NCBI GenBank assembly: GCA_943789135.1
Contig: CALSSY010000013.1
Coordinates: 1-63,073 of the forward strand
Length of the DNA stretch: 63,073 bases
Origin: an uncultured Bacteroidia bacterium
GTDB taxonomy: Bacteria; Bacteroidota; Bacteroidia; NS11-12g; UBA955
Direction: 5' to 3'
Part shown: positions 53,217-63,073 of the stretch, in pieces
Numbering within the stretch: position 1 is the stretch's first letter
Layout of the letters: every line of letters starts with the position of its first letter
The notes under the pieces: model-generated
Databases searched by the model: none
What the model saw: only the letters and a program-made list of their open reading frames with translations
What the model was told of the DNA's origin: nothing
Made by a program: the position numbers and the translations under genes

Positions 53217-56177
53217 ATGGAAGTTGTAAATACAAAAAGATTTGAGGTAGTTTTCACTTTTGTGAATCATCCCTTTTTTGGGATGGTTGTAGAAGCCAAT
53301 GCAATACAATTGTTAGAGAATGGAAATCCATCTTTAACATTTCAAAGAATTAGAAAGCAAAATGCGGATTATTATGGGCTAGACGACAATCAAAAAAGGG
53401 CGGTTAACATCATAGAGAATTATGAAGTTGACCAAATAATGAAGAAATTTTACACGGGTAACAAGAAGCTTCGAGCTACTGATTTTTTTGCTAAGCACTT
53501 TAACGAGGATATCAAAAAGTTAGTAAGAGAATATATTGAAAATCAACTTGTAGGCCTTTTGAATATCATCAAGGATTATCCTTTATACAGATCTGGAAAT
53601 TTGGGAGAGCCTATGGGTTCACGTTTGCATTTTAGCAATGAGCCTGCTACTGTGCTGTTTCACTTTCGAAGAGACGAAGAAGGGATCAACTATTTTGTTA
53701 CCCTTCGCCATAAAGATGAAAAAGTTCATATTTATGAAAAAGATGCAGAATTGTTGGTTGGAAAACCCGCATGGTTATTGACTAGAGATAAATTATTGTT
53801 TTTCCATCTCCATATTGATGGAAATAAAATTAAACCTTTCTTTCATAAAAAACACATCCATATTGACCCCAAGCAGGAGGAAATGTATCTGCAAAAATTC
53901 GTTCTTCCCTTGTTGGAAAATCACGATGTGTTTGCCAAAGGATTTAAAATACAAACTGAGCAATTAGAGGTTCGACCTGTATTGAGAATAACTAAAGTTT
54001 TAGAACAAGCGCCCCAAGCGGTCTTGTATTTCCAATACGGGAATTGGCTGTTCCCCTATCACGTAGATAAGCGGGTTAATGTGAGATTGGCAAAAGAAGA
54101 AAATGATTATACCTTTTATCGAATTAAGAGATCGTATAAAACTGAAAAAGAGAAGATTAAAACCTTATTGGAATTAGGATTGTCGCATGGTGAAGGAAGT
54201 ATTTTCTTAGCAGAAAAAGACGAAAATAAATCGTATGCATTAATAGAATGGTTAAACGACCATACAGAGAATTTAAAAAGAGAAGGGTTTAAAATCGAGC
54301 AAGATTTTAATGAAATAAAATACCATCTTGGAAGCGTTGAATTGAAAGTTAAAGTCAACCAATCCGACGACTGGTTCGATGTTATGGCCATCGTGAAATT
54401 TGGCGATGTTGAAATACCCTTCAAACGATTGAAGAATAATATACTCAACAACAAACAAGAGTTTGTTTTGCCCGATGGTTCAATTGCAATAATTCCAAAA
54501 GAGTGGTTTGCCCGTTTCGCTAAGGTTATCAACTTCTCAGAGGAGACCGATGAGGGTTTGCGAATTAAAAAAGATTCACTTGAGCCTTTTGGAGGATATT
54601 CAACCGTTTATGGAGGAAGAATTGCCTTCGTCAGATTGGGTTGAAACTATTGTGAATCAAGGTATTCCAGAATATGATTTGCCTCAAGGATTCAATGCCA
54701 CTTTAAGGTCATATCAAAAACAAGGTTATGATTGGTTACGGTTTATTTTAGAAAACGGACTGGGTGCATTACTTGCAGACGATATGGGTTTAGGTAAAAC
54801 CATTCAAACTTTAGCCGTAATACAACAAATTACTTTGGATTATAAATCTGGTCCTTATTACAGCCAACGTCCTTCGAGAGAGCAATTGACGGCTTGGACG
54901 GAAAAGCCAGAACACGATGATACGCTATGGGTTGGTCCTTCTGTGGTCGTTTGTCCCAAATCTTTATTGTACAATTGGAAATCAGAGGCGGCAAAATTTG
55001 CTCCGGATTTAAAGGTTTGTACCTACAACGGTTTGGGTAGGCATAAGATAATTGCTGATTTTTCAGATTATGATTTACTGATAATGAGCTATGGTACGTT
55101 GCGTAACGATACAGAAATTCTCAGAAAATTTGAATTTAGATTAATGGTCTTAGATGAGAGCCAAGCTATTAAGAACCCTTCATCCTTAACAGCTCGAAAT
55201 CTTTTAAAAATTCCGGTTAAAAAGCGCATTGCACTTACAGGAACACCCATAGAAAATACCTTAGCTGATGTTTGGAGTCAGATGAATTTCTTGAATCCAG
55301 GTTTACTGGGTAGCTTTACCTATTTCGAGAAAAAACTTCATTAAGCCTATTGAAAAAGCGGGTAATGAGCGTAAAACAAAAGAACTTAAGCGTTTTATCG
55401 ATCCATTCGTACTTAGAAGAACTAAAGGTCAGGTATTGCAAGATCTTCCCTCCAAAGGTTGAGAAGATTCATTACTGTGAAATGAATGAGGAGCAAGAAG
55501 AGCTTTATGAACGTGTAAAAAGTCAATACCGTAATGAAGATTCTAAGTCACCGTCAATCAAGTGGGAATCAACAAATCTAGATTGAAGATATTCAACGGA
55601 TTGATGCACCTTCGTCAGTTAGCGCTTAATCCCAAATTAAAAGAGCACGAATACGAAGGCAGTAGCGGAAAGGATGAAGAAATTATTCATATGTTGATGC
55701 GGGCAATTGAGAATGGGCATAAGATATTATTGTTTTCTCAATTTGTGGGTTATTTGAAGAACATATCGGAAATCTTAAAAGAGCAGCACATTGAGTTCTG
55801 CTATTTAGATGGTTCCATGGATGAAAAAGATCGTGCCGAGCAAATTGACTTATTTCAAGAAAATGCCAATATTAAAGTGTTTTTATTGAGTTTGAGAGCT
55901 GGCAATAGCGGGTTCAATTTAACAGCAGCCGATTATGTGTTCTTAGCAGACCCTTGGTGGAACCCATTTACCATGAAGCAAGCAGAAGACAGAGCGCATA
56001 GAATCGGACAAAATAGAACGGTGATGAGTTATAAATTCATCACTAAAAATACTATCGAAGAGAAAATTTTGTCACTTCAACAGCGAAAAAACCAAATTGG
56101 CCGAGAGTATCATACCAGATGAGGATACACTACTGAATAATTTAGATATGCAAGAGCTTGAAGAGCTTTTGAGTTAG
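53217..56177 (+). CDS. SNF2-family DEAD/DEAH-type helicase, frameshifted
   Basis: It is about 985 codons. The N-terminal 450 residues are family-specific with no obvious zinc finger. The Swi2/Snf2 core follows: ATLRSYQKQGYDWL, LLADDMGLGKTIQTLAVI (Walker A-like), VLDESQAIKN, LTGTPIENTLADVW, FIDPFVLRRTKGQV, then in the second lobe SLRAGNSGFNLTAADYVFLA and AEDRAHRIGQNR. The frame breaks at 54,570, 55,333, 55,455, 55,565 and 56,092, several in A-runs. Motifs continue perfectly across each break, so one active gene is likely. The end, DMQELEELLS, stops at 56175-56177. Confidence 0.9.
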
Positions 56178-56184
56178 GCATTTT

Positions 56185-56866
56185 ATGGGTTTGGGTCTTT
56201 CCGAACATAGCGATTGGTTTGAGTGGATTCAAAAAGAAGGATATGCCACTTATTTGAATGAAATGAATGATGTAATAGCCAATTTGCGATATAGCGATCG
56301 GTCTATTTTTCCATCAAATGAACATATTCTGCGTGCTTGGGATCTAACACCTAAGAAGTGTGTTAAAATTGTAATTTTAGGTCAGGACCCATATCACGGA
56401 AAAAACCAAGCAAATGGGTTGGCATTTAGTGTGAATAGGGGGATGCCAATACCTCCTTCACTTAAAAATGTTTTCAAAGAAATTAAACGTGAATATCCCA
56501 ATGCGGTTTTTGAACATGGGGACCTTGAGTCTTGGGCGAGACAAGGCGTTTTTTTATTAAATTCAATTTTAAACAGTTGAAGAAGGCAAGCCTTTATCGC
56601 ATAAAGATTTAGGATGGGAGACTTTTACGAAGGCGACCATTCAGGCATTAGCACAATCGAATAAATCCGTGGTATTTATGATTTGGGGTAGTAATGCACT
56701 CAAAATATTGAAAGGATTTAATTTAACGAATCACCTTGTTCTAACTTCTTCGCATCCTAGTCCACTCTCAGTTTACCGCGGATTTGAAGGATGTGGGCAT
56801 TTTAAACAAGCCAATGACTGGCTTGTTCAAAACGGATTGAAACCGATTGATTGGAGCATTCGTTAA
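56185..56866 (+). CDS. ung: Uracil-DNA glycosylase (family 1), frameshifted
   Basis: Ung excises uracil from DNA. The water-activating motif GQDPYHG and the following KNQANGLAFSV are in the first part. The DNA-intercalating HPSPLSVYRG, with the catalytic His, and FKQANDWL are in the second. A single frame change near 56,570 (TTTTAAACAG) splits them; LLNSIL is followed by TVEEGKPLSHKDLGWETFT in the next frame, as expected. It lies 7 bases after the helicase. Confidence 0.95.
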
Positions 56867-56927
56867 GGAATTTATACACTTTTTAACGCTGTTAATATGT
56901 TCAATATTGGTTGAGCATTTAAACGAT

Positions 56928-56935
56928 TACTTTTG
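56928..56935 (+). promoter_or_regulatory. -7 element TACTTTTG, 4 bases before the GTG start of ftsE
   Basis: An exact TAnnTTTG match. A TTG with an 18-base spacer lies upstream (56907-56909). It predicts a leaderless mRNA starting with GUG. Confidence 0.55.
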
Positions 56936-56939
56936 TCAA

Positions 56940-57629
56940 GTGGAATTTCCAATAAAAATCGAACAAGCCACTCTGTTTCAAGGGAGAATACCAATTTTAA
57001 AGAATATTGATCTAACTGTACATCCGGGAGAATTTGTATTCTTGGTAGGGAGAACAGGCTCAGGTAAATCAACTATTTTAAAAACGTTATACGGTGAAAT
57101 TCCATTGATTGAAGGTAATGGTGAGGTAAGTGGGATGCAATTGAATGGATTGAAAGACCCTAAAATTCCATTTCTACGTCGGCAATTGGGTATTGTTTTT
57201 CAAGATTTTCAGTTGTTAAGCGACCGTTCAGCATTGGATAATCTAATGTTTGTTTTAAAAGCCACCGGTTGGAAAAAGAGAGAGGTTATGCTGGCGCGCT
57301 GTAACGAAGTTTTAGGAATTGTTGGTCTCGAAAATAAAGGATATAAATATCCATCCGAATTAAGTGGCGGGGAACAACAACGACTGGTAATTGCACGTGC
57401 TTTATTGAATAATCCTAAATTGGTTTTAGCCGATGAACCTACAGGGAGTCTCGATCCTAGGGTCAGTGATGAGGTGATGGAACTTTTGCAGAAAATTTGT
57501 GCTGAAGGAACCTCTGTTTTAATGGCTACCCATGATTATCGATTGATACAAAAATACGGTGGAAGTATTTATGAGGTTAAAGACCAATCTCTAACTTTAC
57601 TGCCCGATGTTACCTATTTGAATTGGTAA
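56940..57629 (+). CDS. ftsE: FtsE-like cell division ABC transporter ATPase
   Basis: FtsE, with FtsX, regulates peptidoglycan hydrolases at the division site. From the GTG at 56940 it has 229 residues, the normal FtsE length. Walker A is LVGRTGSGKS, the signature is LSGGEQQRLVIARAL and Walker B is LVLADEPTGSLD. The longer open frame upstream has no ATG and does not match the family. No ftsX follows; the next gene is on the opposite strand. Confidence 0.92.
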   Translation: MEFPIKIEQATLFQGRIPILKNIDLTVHPGEFVFLVGRTGSGKSTILKTLYGEIPLIEGNGEVSGMQLNGLKDPKIPFLRRQLGIVFQDFQLLSDRSALDNLMFVLKATGWKKREVMLARCNEVLGIVGLENKGYKYPSELSGGEQQRLVIARALLNNPKLVLADEPTGSLDPRVSDEVMELLQKICAEGTSVLMATHDYRLIQKYGGSIYEVKDQSLTLLPDVTYLNW

Positions 57630-57638
57630 TCTATCAGC

Positions 57639-59096
57639 TCATTTGAGTACTTCAATACGGAAAAATTCCAACACGCCATTTATACCAGTATCCCGGTACA
57701 ATCGGGTGTAGCGAATATTGGAGTCGTTTTGAAAATCTTCACCTTGAGCGTAACTAAGTTTCATTCTATTCATCCTACCATGTGTAAATGTCATTGCATA
57801 GCCGGATTCAAGTGATTCTTTATTGTAATTTAAGAAAGCCAATTCAGGTAGATTTGAGCTGCTATCGCGGTTTTCTTTATTCTGAGTAAGCATTTCAAAC
57901 TCATAGGTATTCTGCATAACCGCCGCGTTTTGTGTGAATATTTTTACCGTATCCGAATTCAATTGGTTCGGATATTCGTCCTTAATTATCCGAGTGGCAA
58001 TTTCAATTTGATCCTTAATTCTATTGGGTCTTGTTTTGGCCATGGGTATGAACCACTGAGTCGTATTCCAAAGTATTAATCCAACGGTGAATAACATGGA
58101 GTGTTTGAATAAACTGCCATTACGAAGGGTTAAAACGAATAAAAATGGCAGTACCAGCATGAATTCGATATTTCCAACTGAATACCAAGCGAAAACCATC
58201 TGTAGGATAAAAGCAAGGCTGTATGAAAAATACCAATCGCTTTTCTGATAGGATAAACGCCTTTCACGTAAATAGATGACGAACCCAAGAAGGATAAAAA
58301 TGAAAATCAATATTGCGATACCTGAATAGTATGGATTCCATAAATTCCAGAATAAAAAGACATCACCGTGAACTTGAAAAAATGTTCTGACAATATTTAC
58401 AAAGAACAAAAGAGTATTGTTCAAATTAGGTAAGGTTTGCACCAAGCCAGCATGAACATCGTGAAAGATTAAATTTCCAATATTGGTTTGTGTCACAATG
58501 CTAATAGTGGAATAGGTGAATACGGGTAATGCCAATCCTAACGCAAGAGGAAAGTAGGAATGGCCTTTCCTCCAATCCCTAGGGAACAATAAACCAATTA
58601 ACCAAAAAATATGTATTTGGTGAAATAAGCATGCCAATCCCAACCAAATTGCAGAAGTGAATTTTTTGTTTTTTTCAAAGAAGTATGAACCTATTAAAGA
58701 GAGTAAAATCGGATAGAAATATACTTCATTTTCAATATTGTATTTGGTAAAGCCAAAACCAGAAATCACAAATATTACGGCTAAGAAAATCCTGGATTGT
58801 GACCAATGTCGATTTTCTAGGATACGTCTTAATACATAAACGGCAGCAATTGCAATGATTAAATGCAGGGTGCTAAAGAACAGAAGGGGATTTTCGAAAA
58901 TATTTAACGGCTTGATAATGAGCCAAATATCATTGAGGAAATATTTATGCAAAATGTGGTGTGAGTTCCATAAATCGCCCTTTAGCAATTCGCATGCATA
59001 TCCATAACTGTCGCCGGTAAATTCTAATGGAGGAAAAAAGAATCTCCCTATCGCATAAACGCCTATCAAAAGCCAAAAAAGTCCTTTCTTCGCCAC
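57639..59096 (-). CDS. Multi-pass membrane protein, possible GT-C glycosyltransferase
   Basis: It has 485 residues with about 10 to 11 predicted membrane helices and a C-terminal soluble tail (about 370-485). The first periplasmic loop has FFFPPLEFTGDSYGYACELL, with the acidic Asp position typical of GT-C lipid-linked glycosyltransferases (a D or E after helix 1). No closer family is recognised. The start is GTG at 59094-59096, supported by a -7 element TATATTTG ending 7 bases upstream. Confidence 0.72.
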   Translation of the reverse strand: MAKKGLFWLLIGVYAIGRFFFPPLEFTGDSYGYACELLKGDLWNSHHILHKYFLNDIWLIIKPLNIFENPLLFFSTLHLIIAIAAVYVLRRILENRHWSQSRIFLAVIFVISGFGFTKYNIENEVYFYPILLSLIGSYFFEKNKKFTSAIWLGLACLFHQIHIFWLIGLLFPRDWRKGHSYFPLALGLALPVFTYSTISIVTQTNIGNLIFHDVHAGLVQTLPNLNNTLLFFVNIVRTFFQVHGDVFLFWNLWNPYYSGIAILIFIFILLGFVIYLRERRLSYQKSDWYFSYSLAFILQMVFAWYSVGNIEFMLVLPFLFVLTLRNGSLFKHSMLFTVGLILWNTTQWFIPMAKTRPNRIKDQIEIATRIIKDEYPNQLNSDTVKIFTQNAAVMQNTYEFEMLTQNKENRDSSSNLPELAFLNYNKESLESGYAMTFTHGRMNRMKLSYAQGEDFQNDSNIRYTRLYRDTGINGVLEFFRIEVLK

Positions 59097-59103
59097 TGTT
59101 ATA

Positions 59104-59111
59104 CAAATATA
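59104..59111 (-). promoter_or_regulatory. -7 element TATATTTG of the membrane protein gene
   Basis: An exact TAnnTTTG match 7 bases before the GTG start. It is 33 bases from the divergent -7 element of the CCA-adding enzyme gene. Confidence 0.5.
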
Positions 59112-59144
59112 CGGATTGAAAGACGGTAAAATAAAGCCTATATC

Positions 59145-59152
59145 TATCTTTG
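59145..59152 (+). promoter_or_regulatory. -7 element TATCTTTG, 5 bases before the CCA/HD gene
   Basis: An exact TAnnTTTG match placed just before a TTG codon that fits the expected protein N-terminus. Confidence 0.5.
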
Positions 59153-59157
59153 CAGGA

Positions 59158-60564
59158 TTGGAGCCTCTAAAAAATCATATTTTTAAATTGTTATCCGATA
59201 CGGCAGAATCTCTCACAATGCCGGCTTATGTTGTTGGTGGATATGTGCGCGATTTGATTTTACAATCACAAAGTAAGGACTTAGACATTGTAGTAATTGG
59301 CTCTGGTGTTGAGTTTGCTGAGGCTTTTCACGAAAGGCTTTCAGATAATGAAAGTAGTATTCATGTATTTAAGAATTTTGGAACTGCCCAGATAAAGCAC
59401 CGTGATTGGATAATTGAGATAATCGGCGCGAGAAAAGAGAGTTACCGCAAAGATTCAAGAAAGCCTGTAGTTGAGAACGGATCTTTATTAGACGATCAAA
59501 ATCGACGAGATTTTAGTATTAATTCATTATACCTTTCTTTGGGAAAAGAAGATTTTGGTACACTAATAGACCCTTTTAATGGGGTTCAAGACATCCAGGA
59601 CAAAGTGATACGAACACCCCAAAATCCGGACATTACATTTTCAGATGACCCGTTAAGGATGCTCAGAGCAATTCGATTTTCTGCTCGACTCGGATTTGAT
59701 ATAGACGAATCTACTTGGGAAGGAATTAAAAGGAATGCTCATCGTATCGAAATTGTTTCGCATGAACGCATAACAGATGAAATCAACGCTATGATAATGG
59801 GTAAAAAGCCCTCCGTAGCGTTTAATTTGTTGTTCGAAAGCGGTTTGTTACATCATTTCTTTCCGGAATTTGTAGCCTTACATGGAATTGAAACCGTTGA
59901 TGGACTTTCACACAAGGATAACTTTTATCATACCTTACAAGTTTTAGATCAAATTTGTGACCTAACAGATTCTCTTTGGTTGAGGTGGTCCGCCATACTT
60001 CATGATATAGCCAAGCCTGCAACAAAACGATTTGAACCTGGACATGGATGGACCTTTCATGGTCATGAGGATAGAGGATCACGGATGGTCAAGGGTATTT
60101 TTAGACGCATGAGACTTCCTTTGGATGAAAAAATGCGCTATGTAGAGAAAATGGTAGCTATGCATTTACGGCCAATTGTAATTTCAAAAGATACAGTTAC
60201 CGATAGTGCCGTTAGAAGACTGATCGTTGAGGCTGGGGATGATATTTATGATTTATTGAAGCTATGTCAAGCAGATATTACAAGTAAAAACAAATATAAA
60301 GTTCAACGCCACTTAGAAGGATTGAAAGTGGTAGAACAAAAGATAAAAGATGTGATTGAACGCGATGAACTGCGCAATTTCCAACCGGTATTAACAGGGA
60401 ATCACATCGTTGAAAGATATCAAATTCAACATCCTCAAAATATAGGTCAAATAAAAAATGAAGTTAGAGATGCTATTTTAGACGGTCGCATTCAAAATGA
60501 CATGGAAGAATCATTGCGATTATGCGATGAAATAGCAGATAGATTGGGAATTGTGAAAAAATAG
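59158..60564 (+). CDS. CCA-adding tRNA nucleotidyltransferase with HD domain
   Basis: It has 468 residues from a TTG start (59158), chosen because it follows the -7 element and begins at the family N-terminal helix (LEPLKNHIFKLLSDTAES). The class II nucleotidyltransferase fold shows YVVGGYVRDLILQSQSKDLD, with metal-binding Asp residues in KDLDIVV. The head/neck includes DDPLRMLRAIRFSARLGFDI. The HD domain has WSAILHDIAKPATKR and HGHEDRGSRMV. It is needed here because the window tRNA has no encoded CCA. PcnB is a possible alternative. 59 bases precede serS. Confidence 0.92.
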   Translation: MEPLKNHIFKLLSDTAESLTMPAYVVGGYVRDLILQSQSKDLDIVVIGSGVEFAEAFHERLSDNESSIHVFKNFGTAQIKHRDWIIEIIGARKESYRKDSRKPVVENGSLLDDQNRRDFSINSLYLSLGKEDFGTLIDPFNGVQDIQDKVIRTPQNPDITFSDDPLRMLRAIRFSARLGFDIDESTWEGIKRNAHRIEIVSHERITDEINAMIMGKKPSVAFNLLFESGLLHHFFPEFVALHGIETVDGLSHKDNFYHTLQVLDQICDLTDSLWLRWSAILHDIAKPATKRFEPGHGWTFHGHEDRGSRMVKGIFRRMRLPLDEKMRYVEKMVAMHLRPIVISKDTVTDSAVRRLIVEAGDDIYDLLKLCQADITSKNKYKVQRHLEGLKVVEQKIKDVIERDELRNFQPVLTGNHIVERYQIQHPQNIGQIKNEVRDAILDGRIQNDMEESLRLCDEIADRLGIVKK

Positions 60565-60623
60565 AAAAAAGCATTGTTTATTATTTATTCCGTAAATTTT
60601 TTAGGATTTTTGCGGTAGTAATT

Positions 60624-61895
60624 ATGATAACATTACCGAGACTACGAAATAATTCTGAGGAAGTGATTGCTCGATTGGCAATCCGAGGTTTAGATGCATC
60701 TTCAATGGTAAACGAAGTTTTAACATTGGATGAAAAAGTCAGAACCCTAAAAACCGAACTAGAAGCCCTGAAGGCTGAAAGTAATGCAAATGCGGCCTCT
60801 ATTGGTAGACTTATGAAAGAGGGTAATGTAGAGGAAGCCAATAAAGCAAAAGAGGCTTCTGCTCAATCAAAAGGTATTATTAAAAATTTAGAATCTGAGC
60901 TGACCACATTAGAATCACAATTGAAAGAGGCATTGGTGGTCTTACCGAATACGCCGGATTTTTCTGTTCCAACAGGAAAAAATAGTGACGACAATAAAAT
61001 TGAAGGTGTATATGGGACTATGCCTGAGATACCAGAAAATAGCCTTCCACATTGGGATTTAGCAAAGAAATATGATTTAATTGATTTTGACTTAGGTGTT
61101 AAAATTACGGGTGCTGGTTTTCCGGTATACAAAGGAAAAGGTGCGATTATACAAAGAGCATTGATTCAATTTTTCCTCAATGAGGCTGGAAAAATGGGGT
61201 ATACTGAAATTCAACCACCGTTAATGGTGAATTCAGACAGTGCTTTTGGCACAGGTCAGTTACCCGATAAGGAAGGACAGATGTATTATGTCGGAGAGGA
61301 TGATTTGTATTTAATTCCGACAGCGGAAGTGCCAGTTACCAATATTTTCCGTGGCGTACTTTACAAAAGCGATCAATTCCCTATCAAATATTGCGGATAT
61401 ACTCCCTGTTTTAGACGTGAAGCCGGAAGTTATGGCGCACATGTTCGGGGTTTGAATAGGCTGCATCAATTCGACAAAGTAGAAATTGTACAATTGGTTC
61501 ATCCAGATAAAAGTTATGAAACTTTAACGGAAATGTCGGAATACGTTCAATCACTCCTTAAAAAGCTAGGTTTGCACTATCGCGTTTTGTTATTATGCGG
61601 TGGTGATATGGGTTTTACGAGTGCAAAAACTTACGATATGGAGGTTTGGAGTCCAGCACAAAAAATGTGGTTAGAGTGTTCTTCAGTAAGTAATTTTGAG
61701 ACCTACCAAACACATCGTTTGGAATGCCGATTCAAGGATGAAAACGGGAAATCTCAATTTCCACATTCATTAAACGGAAGCGCACTTGCCTTGCCAAGAA
61801 TTTTAGCCTCTATACTGGAAACCTATCAAACTCCAGAAGGTATTGTCGTTCCCGAAGTTTTAAGACCCTACACGGGCTTTGATATTATCAAATGA
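60624..61895 (+). CDS. serS: Seryl-tRNA synthetase
   Basis: SerRS charges tRNA-Ser. It has 423 residues. The N-terminal coiled-coil arm (about 28-100) recognises tRNA. Motif 2 is FRREAGSYGAHVRGLNRLHQ and motif 3 is NGSALALPRILASILETYQT; LECSSVSNFETYQTHRLECR is the serine-binding region. Its stop overlaps the next gene by 4 bases. Confidence 0.97.
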   Translation: MITLPRLRNNSEEVIARLAIRGLDASSMVNEVLTLDEKVRTLKTELEALKAESNANAASIGRLMKEGNVEEANKAKEASAQSKGIIKNLESELTTLESQLKEALVVLPNTPDFSVPTGKNSDDNKIEGVYGTMPEIPENSLPHWDLAKKYDLIDFDLGVKITGAGFPVYKGKGAIIQRALIQFFLNEAGKMGYTEIQPPLMVNSDSAFGTGQLPDKEGQMYYVGEDDLYLIPTAEVPVTNIFRGVLYKSDQFPIKYCGYTPCFRREAGSYGAHVRGLNRLHQFDKVEIVQLVHPDKSYETLTEMSEYVQSLLKKLGLHYRVLLLCGGDMGFTSAKTYDMEVWSPAQKMWLECSSVSNFETYQTHRLECRFKDENGKSQFPHSLNGSALALPRILASILETYQTPEGIVVPEVLRPYTGFDIIK

Positions 61896-62398
61896 GCGGA
61901 TTTGACTGGGATAAAGATTATTCCCTCGAGGAGTTGCTTCAATCGGTAATTGCGATAAAGGAACTGCCCAATAGGTTGGCCAAGATTATAAATTCTTTGA
62001 AATTGGAGGATTTTGATAAATCTTATCGTGATGGAGGCTGGAATATAAGACAACTAATACATCATTTGGCGGATTCACATTTGAATGGATATTTGAGGTG
62101 CCAACATATCGTTTATGGGGACTCAAATGAAATACAACTTTTCAATCAAGATTCTTGGGCGAATGGATTAGGTAAGGATTTTCATCACGAAGCAAGTTTT
62201 ATGATTTTACTTGGGTTGCATCAAAGGTGGAGTTTAATGCTTCTGGAATGTTTGAAGCAACCGGATGTGTATCTCGCTAAGTCAATTCTTCACCCTGAAC
62301 GTCAACAACACCTTTCTTTGGCTCAAGCAATAGCTTTATATGCTTGGCATGGTGAGCATCATCTTGCTCAAATAGTAGCGGCAAGCCAACCACAATAA
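61892..62398 (+). CDS. DinB-like YfiT-type putative metal-dependent hydrolase/transferase
   Basis: It has 168 residues of the DinB four-helix bundle. The metal-binding His triad is visible: [17 protein letters not shown] and [13 protein letters not shown], the latter near residue 153. YfiT-type members transfer bacillithiol or act as metal-dependent hydrolases; which applies is not known. The ATG overlaps the serS stop (ATGA), so translation is coupled. Confidence 0.85.
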   Translation: MSGFDWDKDYSLEELLQSVIAIKELPNRLAKIINSLKLEDFDKSYRDGGWNIRQLIHHLADSHLNGYLRCQHIVYGDSNEIQLFNQDSWANGLGKDFHHEASFMILLGLHQRWSLMLLECLKQPDVYLAKSILHPERQQHLSLAQAIALYAWHGEHHLAQIVAASQPQ

Positions 62399-62429
62399 TT
62401 AAGATTTGCAGAAGCAAAGAACATCTTAA

Positions 62430-62461
62430 TTCGGAAAAGCGAGTTGAGAGGAGTAATTTTG
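62430..62461 (+). promoter_or_regulatory. Promoter TTCG-N20-TAATTTTG of the cysteine synthase-like gene
   Basis: A near-match -33 (TTCG, 62430-62433) and an exact -7 TAATTTTG (62454-62461) with a 20-base spacer; the -7 ends 5 bases before the ATG. Confidence 0.6.
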
Positions 62462-62466
62462 CACCA

Positions 62467-63073
62467 ATGGCTTATTATGAGAATATCCTGCAAACCATTG
62501 GGAATACTCCTTTGGTTAAAATAAATCGCATTACTAAAGATTTTCCGTGTACCATTCTAGCTAAAGTTGAAACCACCAACCCTGGTAATTCAATTAAAGA
62601 CAGGATGGCACTAAAAATGATTGAAGACGCCGAAGCCTCGGGAGCTCTGAAACCGGGAGGGGTTATCATCGAAGGTACCAGCGGCAATACGGGCATGGGA
62701 TTGGCTATAGCAGGTGTTATAAAAGGCTATCGTTGTATTTTTACGACAACCGATAAACAAAGTAAGGAGAAAGTAGATGCATTGAAAGCGTTTGGTGCTG
62801 AGGTTATAGTTTGTCCAACCGATGTTGAACCAGAAGATCCGCGAAGTTATTACAGTGTTTCAAGCCGTTTGGCAGCTGAAGTCCCCAATGCTTGGAAACC
62901 AAATCAATACGATAATTTAAGTAATTCTAAAGCCCATTATGAGCAAACCGGACCTGAAATTTGGGAACAAACAGACGGGAAAATTACCCACTTAGTAGTA
63001 GGTGTTGGTACTGGTGGCACCATATCGGGAACCGCAAAATATTTGAAAGAAAAAAATCCGAATATTAAGATAC
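62467..63073 (+). CDS. PLP-dependent cysteine synthase / cystathionine beta-synthase, 3' end outside window
   Basis: The first 202 codons are present. [14 protein letters not shown] is the N-terminal motif. The PLP lysine is in [15 protein letters not shown], the phosphate loop in [15 protein letters not shown], and the second loop in [16 protein letters not shown]. The wording [20 protein letters not shown] is closer to cystathionine beta-synthase-type members than to CysK. The C-terminal CBS domains, if any, lie outside the window. Start is the ATG at 62467. Confidence 0.92.
   Translation, partial: MAYYENILQTIGNTPLVKINRITKDFPCTILAKVETTNPGNSIKDRMALKMIEDAEASGALKPGGVIIEGTSGNTGMGLAIAGVIKGYRCIFTTTDKQSKEKVDALKAFGAEVIVCPTDVEPEDPRSYYSVSSRLAAEVPNAWKPNQYDNLSNSKAHYEQTGPEIWEQTDGKITHLVVGVGTGGTISGTAKYLKEKNPNIKI

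Overview
The window is chromosomal DNA from a member of the Bacteroidota, most likely a flavobacterium-like, gliding or T9SS-bearing marine or freshwater lineage. The evidence is a type IX secretion and gliding locus (gldJ, a PorP/SprF-family gene, porU, porV), two very large secreted proteins with type-B T9SS sorting domains, promoters of the Bacteroidetes type (-33 TTTG, -7 TAnnTTTG), and almost no Shine-Dalgarno sequences. I cannot assign genus or species from sequence alone.

Layout. 1-2.7 kb: a DltA-like adenylating enzyme running off the left edge, overlapping gatB. 2.75-3.3 kb: RNase P RNA and tRNA-Gly(GCC). 3.5-11.3 kb: gldJ and a porP/sprF-type gene (-), then porU and porV (+). 11.5-15 kb: a three-gene biotin-dependent acyl-CoA carboxylase operon. 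15-18.4 kb: two small secreted proteins, a NamZ-type muramidase and an ABC permease. 18.4-27.8 kb: gyrB, a tripartite export locus (TolC, HlyD, ABC membrane domain), then sugar transferase, lipoprotein and Gfo/Idh-type genes suggestive of surface polysaccharide. 27.9-34.8 kb: pcm, pepP and a giant T9SS cargo gene. 34.9-40 kb: folC, a TonB-like protein, an HU/SPOR protein and an outer-membrane barrel. 40-44.2 kb: rplU-rpmA, a thioesterase, a 2OG oxygenase, an ECF sigma factor with a small partner, and fmt. 44.3-48.3 kb: a second large T9SS cargo gene. 48.3-53.1 kb: a compact GAF-MFS-rnr-polyprenyl synthase operon. 53.2-63 kb: SNF2 helicase, ung, ftsE, a membrane protein, a CCA/HD nucleotidyltransferase, serS, a DinB protein and the start of a cysteine synthase/CBS gene.

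Sequence quality matters for reading this window. Many well-conserved genes are broken by single-base indels in homopolymers (porU, porV, ung, the SNF2 helicase and others), while their conserved motifs continue intact in the next frame. Two patches, about 21.2-24.5 kb and 45.5-49.0 kb, are much worse: frames change every 50-200 bases, and both patches begin abruptly inside genes. I read most of the breaks as assembly or sequencing errors, not decay, and annotate each such gene as one span.

The most interesting biological signals are regulatory. At least ten genes have a TAnnTTTG -7 element ending only 4-7 bases before the start codon, which predicts leaderless mRNAs; four of these use GTG or TTG starts. 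By contrast, the ECF sigma factor has a perfect AAGGAGGT Shine-Dalgarno sequence, which is rare in this phylum. The export locus also appears to lack an ATPase domain, and two divergent genes at 17.18 kb overlap at their 5' ends.
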